Assembly: GCF_018070045.1 (NCBI RefSeq) | Contig: NZ_JAGPYK010000001.1 | Span: forward strand, 124,001-188,000 | Reading direction: 5' to 3' | Source of the DNA: Micromonospora sp. U21 | GTDB lineage: Bacteria > Actinomycetota > Actinomycetes > Mycobacteriales > Micromonosporaceae | Length of the DNA: 64,000 nt | Shown here: in pieces, positions 7,911 to 15,098 of the stretch | Layout of the letters: the number at the start of each line of letters is the position of its first letter | Numbering within the stretch: position 1 is the stretch's first letter | Notes under the pieces: generated by a model | The model's database searches: none | What the model was told of the DNA's origin: nothing | Seen by the model: the letters and a program-made list of their open reading frames with translations, nothing else | Made by a program: the position numbers and the translations under genes

Positions 7911-8450
7911 CTACCGCGCCCGCCTGAGCCAGTTCTCGACGACAGTGAAGTCATGCTCGGTCAGCCCGCGACGTGGGTCGACTCGATGTAACAGGGTCGG
8001 GCTGTGGTGATGAGTCGACACCCACTGCTGATCGGCGTGGGAGATCTCGTCGTCGACCCAGACGAAGGGGCGTCCCTGCGCCCACTCGACCAGTCCACGG
8101 GTCTTCCAGTGCAGGACGCTTGCGTCGTCGGAGTCGGGCCATTCCACGACGGGCAGGGTCGGCAGCCCGAGCAGCGGCGTGAGCACGTCGTTCGCGTCGC
8201 TCATCCAGGTCGTCGCCCACACCAGATCACATGGCAGGGCCTTCAGCCGGCGGCCGTGTTCTGGATCGACCTTGTGCAGCAGGGGATGGGCGTCGGCCGA
8301 TAGGACCGTTCCCTGGGTGTGGCCATGCGGCATGCCCGGCTGAGCCGCCCTGGGTGTGCCGAACGGGATGAGGGTGCCGTCCACGTCAAGGAACAGCAAT
8401 GGACGCGACGCAGGGGCGGACATGACATGACCCGGGAGGCTAGCCCTCAC
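7911..8450 (-). CDS. HAD-like hydrolase domain protein, 179 aa
   Basis: HAD motif I is visible as LLFLDVDGTLIPFG near the N-terminus (nucleophile Asp and second Asp two residues on). Motif II Thr lies in LVWATTWMSDAN and the acidic motif IV region in PFVWVDDEISHAD. This fits the small actinobacterial HAD-domain family with phosphatase or nucleotidase potential. GTG 8450 has GGAGGT about 13 bases upstream; ATG 8423 is an alternative start just before SAPASRPLLF. It is transcribed opposite to its neighbours. Confidence 0.85.
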   Translation of the reverse strand: MRASLPGHVMSAPASRPLLFLDVDGTLIPFGTPRAAQPGMPHGHTQGTVLSADAHPLLHKVDPEHGRRLKALPCDLVWATTWMSDANDVLTPLLGLPTLPVVEWPDSDDASVLHWKTRGLVEWAQGRPFVWVDDEISHADQQWVSTHHHSPTLLHRVDPRRGLTEHDFTVVENWLRRAR

Positions 8451-8670
8451 CCCGCCAACGGCTACCTCCGCGCTCGGTGAAAAGGCGCCCGCACCGCCTT
8501 GAGGCCATTCTTCTCGCTGCTGCTCCGTGCCGGCAGGCGTGCGCCACCGACGGCGACCACGGCAGGGGCGGTGCCGGGGTGCATCTCACCGAATCCTTTC
8601 CGCTCCGGCGGCGCCGGTGACCCGACCACACAGCAACACCACAATTCACACCCTCAAACAAGGAGTTCTC

Positions 8671-8967
8671 GTGCTTTCGCCGACACCTTCACCTACTGCC
8701 ATAGGCATTGGCAGCGACGAGTTCCGGCTTGATCCCCGTTCGGGAGTCGGGCTTGACGTCAGCGTTGACGTCAGTCTTCAGCCGGACCCCCGAACCGACC
8801 CCCTGTTCCTCTCACACCGCAGGCCAGCCCGGCTGTCAGCGCCGTCGGCTTGTCCTGCGACAGACCCTGCCTGGTCTCGGGTCTCTCCCCTGGGGCTGGC
8901 ATCCCCTACCCGGAGAGGAGGTGACAGCCGGTGGATGGTCCAATCCTTCGGGTCCAGTCCCAGCTGA
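8671..8967 (+). CDS. Small ORF with FxLD-lanthipeptide-like leader
   Basis: GTG 8671 is preceded by AAGGAG at six-base spacing, a strong ribosome site. The product begins MLSPTPSPTAIGIGSDEFRL and continues DPRSGVGLDVSVDVSL. The DEFRLD segment after a Thr/Pro/Ala-rich start resembles the FxLD motif that defines leaders of the FxLD lanthipeptide family. The expected Cys/Ser/Thr-rich core is absent in this frame. A neighbouring frame shows TPCSSHTAGQPGCQ at the right distance, so a frameshifted precursor is possible. No lanthionine synthetase gene is nearby. The call is tentative; the C-terminal part of the frame overlaps the next gene start. Confidence 0.35.
   Translation: MLSPTPSPTAIGIGSDEFRLDPRSGVGLDVSVDVSLQPDPRTDPLFLSHRRPARLSAPSACPATDPAWSRVSPLGLASPTRRGGDSRWMVQSFGSSPS
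8753..8774. repeat. Two direct copies of TTGACGTCAG, 12-bp period
   Basis: TTGACGTCAG occurs at 8753-8762 and 8765-8774. Each copy contains the palindrome TGACGTCA. In the small ORF it encodes the repeated LDVSVDVS. It could be a tandem operator or simply a coding repeat. Confidence 0.6.
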
Positions 8968-9155
8968 CCGGCCGTGACCGTGTGCTGCTGGGCTGGTTGT
9001 ACGACCACGGCGTGTTGACGTCGTTCCAGCTCGCGAACGCCTTGTTCCCATCGTTGGACTTCTGCCAGCGGCGGCTGCGGACCCTGTACCGGTTGCGGTT
9101 GGTGGCCCGGTTCCGGCCGCAGCGGGCCGACCGCGGCTCGTACCGTGTCCGGTCC
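8931..9155 (+). pseudogene. Second replication-relaxation family gene, truncated
   Basis: GTG 8931 follows the excellent ribosome site GGAGGTGA at seven bases. The first 75 codons (LTGRDRVLLGWLYDHGVLTS, FQLANALFPS, then QRRLRTLYRLRLVARFRP) are the classic winged-helix N-terminus of replication-relaxation proteins. After GSYRVRSP near 9150 the similarity stops, although the frame stays open to 9665; the remaining residues look non-coding. This is a 3' truncation of a gene normally 250-300 codons long. With the frameshifted relative at 908 it suggests two element ends in this island. Confidence 0.75.
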
Positions 9156-9556
9156 CCGTCCCGATGGTTGTCCGACGCCGGGTCGGTCCGCCATCCGGTC
9201 CGGCCTCTTGTAGGACGCGGAAAGACGCGCGCGTCCGTTCCAGCTGCTGCTGTACGGCTGGCCTGGACGGATGACACTCGACCCACGGTAGGTAACCCTC
9301 GACGGCCCAGCACGCGTCGGCCCATGCCCCGTTGGGGCAGGGCGTTCCGCGGCCTCGACAGGAGCCCGCGGGTCAGCTGTAGGACCGCCTGGCGGCTGAC
9401 CCGCTCCAAGAAGTGGTCGCCTCTGCGTAGCTGCGCACCTGGAGACGATCTTCATCAGTGCGGACACGGCCGACCTCAGCTGTGCCTTCGATGCCTGGTG
9501 TTCGGTGACTCGATCGGGCTGTTGATCATCGGTCGACTCCCGGGTGACCAGCTGGT
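9156..9556. other. Stretch without a supportable gene
   Basis: 400 bp between the truncated replication-relaxation relic and the MarR gene. Open frames on both strands lack ribosome sites and recognisable products. It probably contains the deletion junction that removed the rest of the relic. Confidence 0.45.
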
Positions 9557-10075
9557 TCAGCCCTCGCTCTGGCGCGTTCCGGCGACGACACCGGCGCCAC
9601 TGGCGGGTAACGTGCCGGGTTCCAGCATCTCGTCGGTGTGGCACCGGGGATCGTGGGCCGCGTAGAGCAGGGACAACTGTTGGTGAAGCCGGCGCCGTTC
9701 GTCCTCGCGGAGGGCAGCGAGAAAGTCGTCCTCGGTGCGGCGCACTGCCTTGAGGGCTTCTGACAGGGTGGCGCTGCCGTCTGCGGTGACGCTGATGGCC
9801 TGTTTGCGGCGGTCGCTGGGGCTGCGGTCCCGCCGGACGTACCCGTTGCGCTCGAGTTCGTCGATGACCGCGACCATCGTGGTGCGGTCGAGTCCTGTCT
9901 GCCGGCACAGGTCGCGCTGGGACAGTTCCCCGTCCTGGACGAACGCCAGTACCCGCAGGTCGCGACCGCGTATACGGAAGGGCAGGAGCGCCTGTTCCAT
10001 CCTGGCGCCAGCGAGGTCGGCCAACTTCAGCAGGAGGTACCCGGTGGTGGAGGAGATGGCTTCGGATGAGCGCAT
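9557..10075 (-). CDS. MarR-family transcriptional regulator
   Basis: 172 aa from ATG 10075. The central winged helix is clear: LSQRDLCRQTGLDRTTMVAV, then IDELERNGYVRRDRSPSDRR with the conserved DxRxx wing (PSDRRKQAISVT). Flanking helices form the usual dimer interface. MarR proteins repress by binding palindromes and release them on binding phenolic or other small ligands. The gene is divergent from a small membrane protein gene, and two palindromes lie between them, so autoregulation and control of the neighbour are likely. The C-terminal tail after CHTDEMLEPG is probably disordered. Confidence 0.92.
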   Translation of the reverse strand: MRSSEAISSTTGYLLLKLADLAGARMEQALLPFRIRGRDLRVLAFVQDGELSQRDLCRQTGLDRTTMVAVIDELERNGYVRRDRSPSDRRKQAISVTADGSATLSEALKAVRRTEDDFLAALREDERRRLHQQLSLLYAAHDPRCHTDEMLEPGTLPASGAGVVAGTRQSEG

Positions 10076-10098
10076 CCCCCGAGCTTAATCATCCGTCC

Positions 10099-10129
10099 GG
10101 CTGATTATCAGCTAGGCTGACGATCAGCC
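10099..10129. promoter_or_regulatory. Twin palindromes, probable MarR operators
   Basis: GCTGATTATCAGC (10100-10112) is a perfect 6-1-6 palindrome. GGCTGACGATCAGCC (10115-10129) is a perfect 6-3-6 palindrome with the same GCTGA/TCAGC half-site. Both lie in the 80-bp gap between the divergent MarR and membrane-protein genes. Assignment to the adjacent MarR is an inference from position. Confidence 0.75.
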
Positions 10130-10155
10130 CAGCCGACCCCACTTTGGAGAGTCGC

Positions 10156-10545
10156 ATGAAGACGCGCGTCATCCTCGTCATCGTCGGCGCGATCACCGCA
10201 ACGCCCGCACTTGCCTTGTTCTGGCCGCGGCTACTGGCGAGCAGTTACGGATTGGCTGATCCCGACCGCATGACCACCGCGCTGCTCCAGCACAGGGGTG
10301 TACTGCAGGCGGCTCTTGGCGCGGCCATCATCTGGGGAGCCTTCTACCTGCCGGCCAGAGTGCCGGCGGCGGCGACCGCCATCATCACCAAGACGGCGTT
10401 TCTCGCCCTGACCGTCGTCGATGTCGGGATGCGAGCCGACATGAACCTCATCTCGCTGGTGTTCGACCCGCTCGCCATCGTCATCCTGGGCGTCGTGATC
10501 GTGCTCCACTTCCGCGAATCGTCACCCGCCGCTGCACCAGCCTGA
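10156..10545 (+). CDS. Small four-helix membrane protein
   Basis: ATG 10156 has TTGGAGAG six bases upstream. The 129-residue product is hydrophobic, with about four membrane segments (near residues 4-22, 46-66, 72-90 and 97-118) and short loops; it ends with a polar ESSPAAAPA tail. It is divergent from the MarR gene with shared palindromes between, so it is probably the MarR target. MarR-linked small membrane proteins often take part in efflux or stress response, but no specific family or substrate could be recognised. Confidence 0.8.
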   Translation: MKTRVILVIVGAITATPALALFWPRLLASSYGLADPDRMTTALLQHRGVLQAALGAAIIWGAFYLPARVPAAATAIITKTAFLALTVVDVGMRADMNLISLVFDPLAIVILGVVIVLHFRESSPAAAPA

Positions 10546-10604
10546 ATCCCGGTATCTGTGCGACCCCACCGCACGCGCTCGTCCCGACCTGAGAGTTCCC
10601 CGCT

Positions 10605-11267
10605 GTGGTGCCTGAACCCATTCCTACCGGTACCCCGGAGACGATCCTCGTCTGTGTCCGCGGTAATTCCGGCTCGGACAAGAGCAGCAACGCCCGGGAG
10701 CTGCGGCGCCGGCACGGCCGGGGCTGCGCCCTGGTCGAGCAGGACCATCTGCGGCGCATCGTGCTCCGCGAGCGGGGCCGGCCCGGTGGCGCGGCGCCGG
10801 CGTTGATCGAGCAGACGGTCCGGTTCGCGCTCGACCACGGCTACCACGTGGTGCTGGAGGGCATCATGTTCTCCCGCCACTACCGACGGATGTTGACGGC
10901 GCTTCGCGACGGCCACCGGGGACGGTCGCTGTTCTGCTACCTGGACGTGTCGTTGCCGGAGACTCTGCGTCGGCACCTCACGCGTCCGCAGGCCACCGAG
11001 TTCACCGCCGAGGAAATGGGCAGTTGGTACGCCGCACACGACGTGCTGGGCTGGCGCGACGAACTCGTCATTCCGGAGACCACCGTCCTGGAGGACGCCG
11101 TAGTGGTCATCGCCGCAGCGGTCGGGCTGCCCAGGCCGGCCGCGACGACGACGCGCTTCCGACAGTCCCGTGACTCGTCGGAGACTCTTCAGGGGAACGG
11201 CCGTCGGAGTCCGGTTACGTCTGCTCAAGCCAGGGAAGTGCGCCAGCCGGGAGCAGTTTCAACGTAG
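10605..11267 (+). CDS. P-loop kinase paralogue with damaged Walker A
   Basis: 220 aa from GTG 10605. It closely follows the kinase at 7230 over about 165 residues (ALVEQDHLRRIVLRERG, HGYHVVLEGIMFS, LFCYLDVSLPETLRRHLTRP). The Walker A reads GNSGSDKSSN instead of GNSGSGKSSI: the invariant Gly before Lys is Asp25 (codon 10677-10679). This would be expected to block normal ATP binding. The 3' end diverges into a low-complexity tail after residue 185 and overlaps the convergent J-domain gene by 9 bp. It is either a decaying duplicate or a regulatory pseudo-kinase. The rest of the fold is conserved and the frame is intact. Confidence 0.75.
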   Translation: MVPEPIPTGTPETILVCVRGNSGSDKSSNARELRRRHGRGCALVEQDHLRRIVLRERGRPGGAAPALIEQTVRFALDHGYHVVLEGIMFSRHYRRMLTALRDGHRGRSLFCYLDVSLPETLRRHLTRPQATEFTAEEMGSWYAAHDVLGWRDELVIPETTVLEDAVVVIAAAVGLPRPAATTTRFRQSRDSSETLQGNGRRSPVTSAQAREVRQPGAVST

Positions 11268-12230
11268 CCAGCGGACGCGTTCTTCGATTCCGCCGATCGC
11301 TTTCCGCCACACACCGCTGAACAGCCCGCCCTGGAGGGACGCAAGTTGGCGACGGGCACCCCAGCCGGCGATCGGCCTGTCGACGATCCGAAAAAGATCA
11401 TCGAGGTGATCCAGGGGCGAACCCACGGTCAGCAGCTTCAGCACATCGGCAAGCTCGAACGCCTCTGAGATCTCGCGAATGAGATCGCGGTGGGCGATGA
11501 ACAGGGTCGGAACCCATTGCGCCGGCGGAAATCTCAGGCTGTATGCGATGAGGTCGAAGTCGAAGCTGTGGTCGTCGTCAGGCTCCTTCGCCGTGCTGCC
11601 CATCCGGTCCATGAAACCTTCCCATCCCGCGATGGTGGCCAATTCATGGGCTTCGGTCCTGGCCACATACTTGCGCAGGGATTCCGCGGATCTGAATACG
11701 AGCAGACGACTCTGGGCGCCGAGGAAAGCCGCTTCGGTCCGTTGGTCGTCGAGGTGCGCTCGAAGCGTGTACCCCCTTTCACCCGATCGAAGTGAGATGG
11801 CAATCGGGTGAATTGCTGAAGGCGAATCCGCTGAGGTGCCCTCGGGGCTCGCGCCTGGGAATCCCGGGTGCGTCCACCGAGCTCTGGGGTGCTCGCGTTC
11901 GCGGGTCTCGCGCTCGCGTGTCTGGCGTTCGCGGTCCTGGCGTTCGCGCGTCTGGCGTTCGCGGGTCTCGCGTTCGCGGTCCTGGCGTTCCCGGGTCTGA
12001 CGCTCGCGGTCCTGACGTGCGCGGGTGTGGACATCTGTCAGATGCTTGTACGCCGCGTTGATCTGCTGCATTTGCCGGGTGACTTCCTCCCGGACCTTTG
12101 CCGGACTCGACTGATGCCGGTCGGGATGCCAGATCTGCGTGAGAAGGAGGTAGCGCTCCCGAATCTCCGCGACCGACGATTCGCGTGTCACGCCGAGAAG
12201 CGTGTACGGATCCTGCCCGTCAGGAAACAT
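11259..12230 (-). CDS. J-domain protein with RQTRE pentapeptide repeats
   Basis: ATG 12230 has GGTGG upstream (a GTG at 12239 is possible). Residues 6-70 form a DnaJ domain (DPYTLLGV, then the HPD motif at residues 35-37 in QIWHPDRH). Residues 72-113 are eight tandem pentapeptides of the types RQDRE, RQTRE and RETRE, a highly charged helix. The remaining 200 residues form an unrecognised domain (SLRSGERGYTLRAHLDD, SFDFDLIAYSLRFPPAQWVP). J-domains stimulate a DnaK ATPase; the C-terminal part should select the client. No GF region or zinc fingers are present, so it is not canonical DnaJ. GC content is lower than in the core genes. Confidence 0.85.
   Translation of the reverse strand: MFPDGQDPYTLLGVTRESSVAEIRERYLLLTQIWHPDRHQSSPAKVREEVTRQMQQINAAYKHLTDVHTRARQDRERQTRERQDRERETRERQTRERQDRERQTRERETREREHPRARWTHPGFPGASPEGTSADSPSAIHPIAISLRSGERGYTLRAHLDDQRTEAAFLGAQSRLLVFRSAESLRKYVARTEAHELATIAGWEGFMDRMGSTAKEPDDDHSFDFDLIAYSLRFPPAQWVPTLFIAHRDLIREISEAFELADVLKLLTVGSPLDHLDDLFRIVDRPIAGWGARRQLASLQGGLFSGVWRKAIGGIEERVRWLR
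11892..12017 (-). repeat. 15-bp coding tandem repeat (RQxRE)
   Basis: Eight 15-bp units encode RQDRE, RQTRE or RETRE in the J-domain protein. The order D,T,D,ET / T,D,T,ET hints at a 60-bp higher-order duplication. The array should form a long charged single helix and is a likely site of copy-number variation. Confidence 0.85.
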
Positions 12231-12405
12231 GATATCCACCGGATCTTATGAACAATCGGGGCGCGTGCCCGGTGATCATAACAGCAATTGTCGATACGTA
12301 CGCGCCCTGGGCCGCCGCAGTGAGCCGCCGCACGCGTCCATTCGTGGGTGACCGTACGGTGCGGGCTGGTGGCGGGCCAGGCAGCGGCCGAGTTGGTACC
12401 GACCC

Positions 12406-12720
12406 TCAGGCGCGGAGGTGTCGGCGGATGTCCCGTGCCAGGGCCGCCTGCGCCTCCTCGTCGGTCGGGAGGACGCCGTTCTCGGCCATGAGGTCGTGGA
12501 ACTGCTGCTGCTGGTGGTGGTGGTACGGCGCGGGGGTAGCGGCGCGAGGTGCCAGTGCAGGTGCGCGTTGCCCTGCTGGCTGGGAGTACATCCGTTCCGT
12601 CGGCAGGGCCGCAGCGAGCGCCGTTGCGACTGCGTACACGATGTCCTGGAAGCGGAGGAAGTCGTGCTGCCGCATGGCCCGCACCCAGCTTTCGATGTGC
12701 TGCTTCGGCTGGGCCTCCAT
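12406..12720 (-). pseudogene. HIT-family protein with catalytic motif scrambled
   Basis: The reverse-strand frame gives KQHIESWVRAMRQHDFLRFQ and TALAAALPTERMYSQ, then nonsense (PAGQRAPALAPRAATP), then returns to YHHHQQQQFHDLMAENGVLP and a normal C-terminus. In the shifted frame, the DNA between about 12535 and 12590 reads SQQGNAHLHWHLAPLPP, which is the histidine-triad active-site region. Two compensating indels thus keep the frame but destroy the triad. HIT proteins are nucleotide hydrolases or transferases; this one would be dead as written. The N-terminus is not clearly resolved, so the start at 12720 is arbitrary. Confidence 0.65.
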
Positions 12721-12827
12721 CCGGGCAGCCCAAGATCCGGCGCGCGTACCGGGAAGGCGTCGCAGGACCACACCGGGCCCGGCCCGGTGCGCCGGATAGG
12801 TTCGCGTGCGGTGGGTAGACGGCGCGC

Positions 12828-14051
12828 GTGCCCGCGAACCAGGAGCCGACAGCCGAAACCGACCCGGCACCGCACGGGCGGACTCGGGCTGGCCGGACGT
12901 TCGCTGCCCTGCGGGAGCGGGGGCGGCACGTGGTACGCGCCCGTGCCTGGCGGTTACGCCTGTTCGGCCTGCTCGCCGTGCAGGCCGGCATCGCGGCGGC
13001 GCTCGCCTGGTTCGTGGGGTACCAGTTCCTGGACAATCCATCCCCGGTCCTGGCGCCGACCACCGCGGTCGGCACCGCGGTCGGCATCGTGGCCGCCTCG
13101 ATGGGATCCCGCCTACGGCGCACCGTCGAGCTGCTGGCCGGGGTGGTCCTCGGGCTCGCAGTCGCTGACACGCTCGTGCCGCTGTTCGGCATCGGGGCCT
13201 GGCAGACCGGCGCGGTCGTCGTGCTGGCGATCGTCGTCGCCATCCTGCTCAAGGGCGGCGGGTCACTGCTCACCCAGGCCGGCGGTACCGCGGTGCTCAT
13301 CGCCACGCTGGAGCCGCCGGTGCGTGAACTGTCCGTCCCCCGCTTCGTCGACGCCGCGGTCGGGGGGCTGATCGGGCTGGCAGTCGGCCTGCTGTTGGTG
13401 CCCATCCACCCGCAACGACGGTGCAGCGGCTGGCCGAACCCGTTCTCGACCCGGGGATGGCGGCCATGCACGATCTGGCCACGGCGTTGCGTGCCCGCGA
13501 TCTTGATGAGGCCCAGCGGAGCCTGCGCCGGTTGCGCAGCCTCGACAGCCGGCTGACCGCGCTGGAGGAGGGGCTCAGCGCCGCCCAGGATGTGGTGCGA
13601 TTAGCCCCGCTCCGCTGGCGAACGCACCTCCCTGGCCTTCTACACCGAGGCCGTCCGGCATCTGGAGCGCAGCCTGCACAGCTGCCGGTCCATCGCGCGG
13701 CGACTCACGACAGCCCTCAAGGACGACGAACCGATACCGGAGGAGCTGCCCGCCGCCATCGACCTGCTGGCCGACGGCGTGCAGACCCTGAGGTGCACGA
13801 TTCGCACCGGCGGGGAGCCCCACGAGGCGCGCGAGCAGATCCTGGCGGCCGTCGAGATGGTCGGACGGGCGCGGGGAGAAGATGTGCCGGACCCCACGCG
13901 CCCGCACACCCACCGTCTGGGCTACTCGGGGCTGATCGCCGTGGGTGAGTTCCGGACGGCCGCGCACGATCTGCTCACCGCCAGCGGGTTGGACCCCGGC
14001 AGAGCGGCAGCGCTGGTAAGACGGGCGGTGGACAGCGACGATCGGGACTAA
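12828..14051 (+). pseudogene. FUSC-type aromatic acid exporter, two frameshifts
   Basis: The first frame (GTG 12828) gives a cytosolic N-terminus and membrane helices (RLRLFGLLAVQAGIAAALAW, GLIGLAVGLLLVPIHPQ), then loses coding sense near 13415. A second frame continues with QRLAEPVLDPGMAAMHDLAT and SRLTALEEGLSAAQDVVRLA until about 13630. A third carries LAFYTEAVRHLERSLHSCRS and on to TAA 14049-14051. Together they make an actinobacterial FUSC/aromatic-acid-exporter-like protein of about 405 residues with N-terminal membrane and C-terminal helical domain. Two indels make it a pseudogene, unless the assembly is wrong at both points. Confidence 0.75.
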
Positions 14052-14461
14052 GCGGCAGGGACTGCCCCGAACAGGCCCGCGGGCGGTGCGTGGTGGCCCT
14101 CCTTGACGTGCGAGTAGTCGCGAGCCTCCGCCACGAGGCCAGCTTCGTCGAAGCGCACCAACGTGCAGCCGGAGATGGTCGTCGGTTGGCCCTTGACGTA
14201 GATCACCGACCAGTACTCCACGGCAGCCGCATCGCCGTCGACCTGCGGCTCGGCGAACCACACCTCCGCAGGGCGGGACTCCTCGCCGAAGCACTCCTGC
14301 AGATAGACCCGAAGCCCGGAACGCCCGCGGTACCGGCGGAACATCGAGGCCCAGTGGTCGCCGTCCTCGCTCTGCAGGGCGGCGATCGCCTCAACGTCCC
14401 TGACCGGCCAGGCTTCGGTCCATGTCCTGGCCCACCTCTGGGCCAACTTCCGAGTGTCCAC
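14048..14461 (-). CDS. SnoaL-like (NTF2 fold) protein
   Basis: GTG 14461 is chosen for its ribosome site GGAGGAGA; 137 aa. The sequence is a small cone-shaped alpha+beta NTF2/SnoaL-type domain: TRKLAQRWARTWTEAWPVRD, VEAIAALQSEDGDHWASMF, and later strands VEYWSVIYVKGQPTTISG and LVRFDEAGLVAEARDYSHV. Such proteins bind small ligands or act as cyclases, isomerases or unassigned stress proteins. Its stop overlaps the stop of the convergent FUSC relic. It is 85 bp after the YdeI-type gene on the same strand. Confidence 0.8.
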   Translation of the reverse strand: MDTRKLAQRWARTWTEAWPVRDVEAIAALQSEDGDHWASMFRRYRGRSGLRVYLQECFGEESRPAEVWFAEPQVDGDAAAVEYWSVIYVKGQPTTISGCTLVRFDEAGLVAEARDYSHVKEGHHAPPAGLFGAVPAA

Positions 14462-14545
14462 GACCGTCTCCTCCGCCAACCGATAGCCCATGTCACCGCA
14501 GGTGGTATCAGGGACCCCTGACATCCCCGGGGGAGGACCCACGCC

Positions 14546-15097
14546 CTACTCCTGAGCCGCCAGCCGCGCGACCGCCTGGGCCAGGACCTTCGCCCGCGTT
14601 TCCGGGGTGCGAGCCTTGAGGAGCGGCAGGATCACGGCGTACCGGGCGGAGCGGCCGAGCCGCTCGAAGGCGGCGGTCGCGCGGGGTTCGCCGACCAGCG
14701 CGGCCGTCAGATCGGGCGGGACGGCGGCGGTGCGCTGCGACTCGTACGCCGCCTCCCACCGCCCGTCCGCCTTGGCGGCCGCGACCTCCGCGAACCCTGC
14801 GGGCCGCATCCGCCCGGCCGCCGTCAGTGCCTCGACCTTCGCCACGTTGACCTGCGACCACGAACTCCGTGGCCGGCGGCGCGAGTACCGCTGGAGGAAC
14901 GACACGTCGTCGAGGCCCTTGCGCTGACCGTCGATCCAGCCGTAGCAGAGCGCCACGTCGAGCGCGTCCACGATCGTGATCGAGGCGAGCCCCGAGTGTC
15001 GCTTGGCGATCCGCAGCCACGCCTCGCCCCGCACCTCGTGCTGCGCGGCGAGCCAGGTCTCCCATGCCGTGGCGTCGGCAAAGTCGTGCACGTCCAC
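14546..15097 (-). CDS. YdeI/OmpD-associated family protein
   Basis: 183 aa from GTG 15097, one base after the stop of the VOC gene, so translation is probably coupled. Family signatures are visible: WETWLAAQHEVRGEAWLRIA, YGWIDGQRKGLDDVSFLQRY and the basic SRRRPRSSWSQVNVAKVEAL. Proteins of this family are linked to bacteriocin or polymyxin protection in some bacteria, but the biochemical role is unsettled. Confidence 0.85.
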   Translation of the reverse strand: MDVHDFADATAWETWLAAQHEVRGEAWLRIAKRHSGLASITIVDALDVALCYGWIDGQRKGLDDVSFLQRYSRRRPRSSWSQVNVAKVEALTAAGRMRPAGFAEVAAAKADGRWEAAYESQRTAAVPPDLTAALVGEPRATAAFERLGRSARYAVILPLLKARTPETRAKVLAQAVARLAAQE

Positions 15098-15098
15098 G

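Noticed and set aside
11868..12251. Forward frame of repeated Leu-Ala-Phe units that looks like a membrane protein
   Set aside because: It mirrors the 15-bp repeat of the J-domain gene on the other strand; the hydrophobic pattern is an antisense effect.
404..14051. Intact prophage or ICE
   Set aside because: No integrase, terminase, capsid, FtsK/Tra or replication initiator gene was found; only relics remain.
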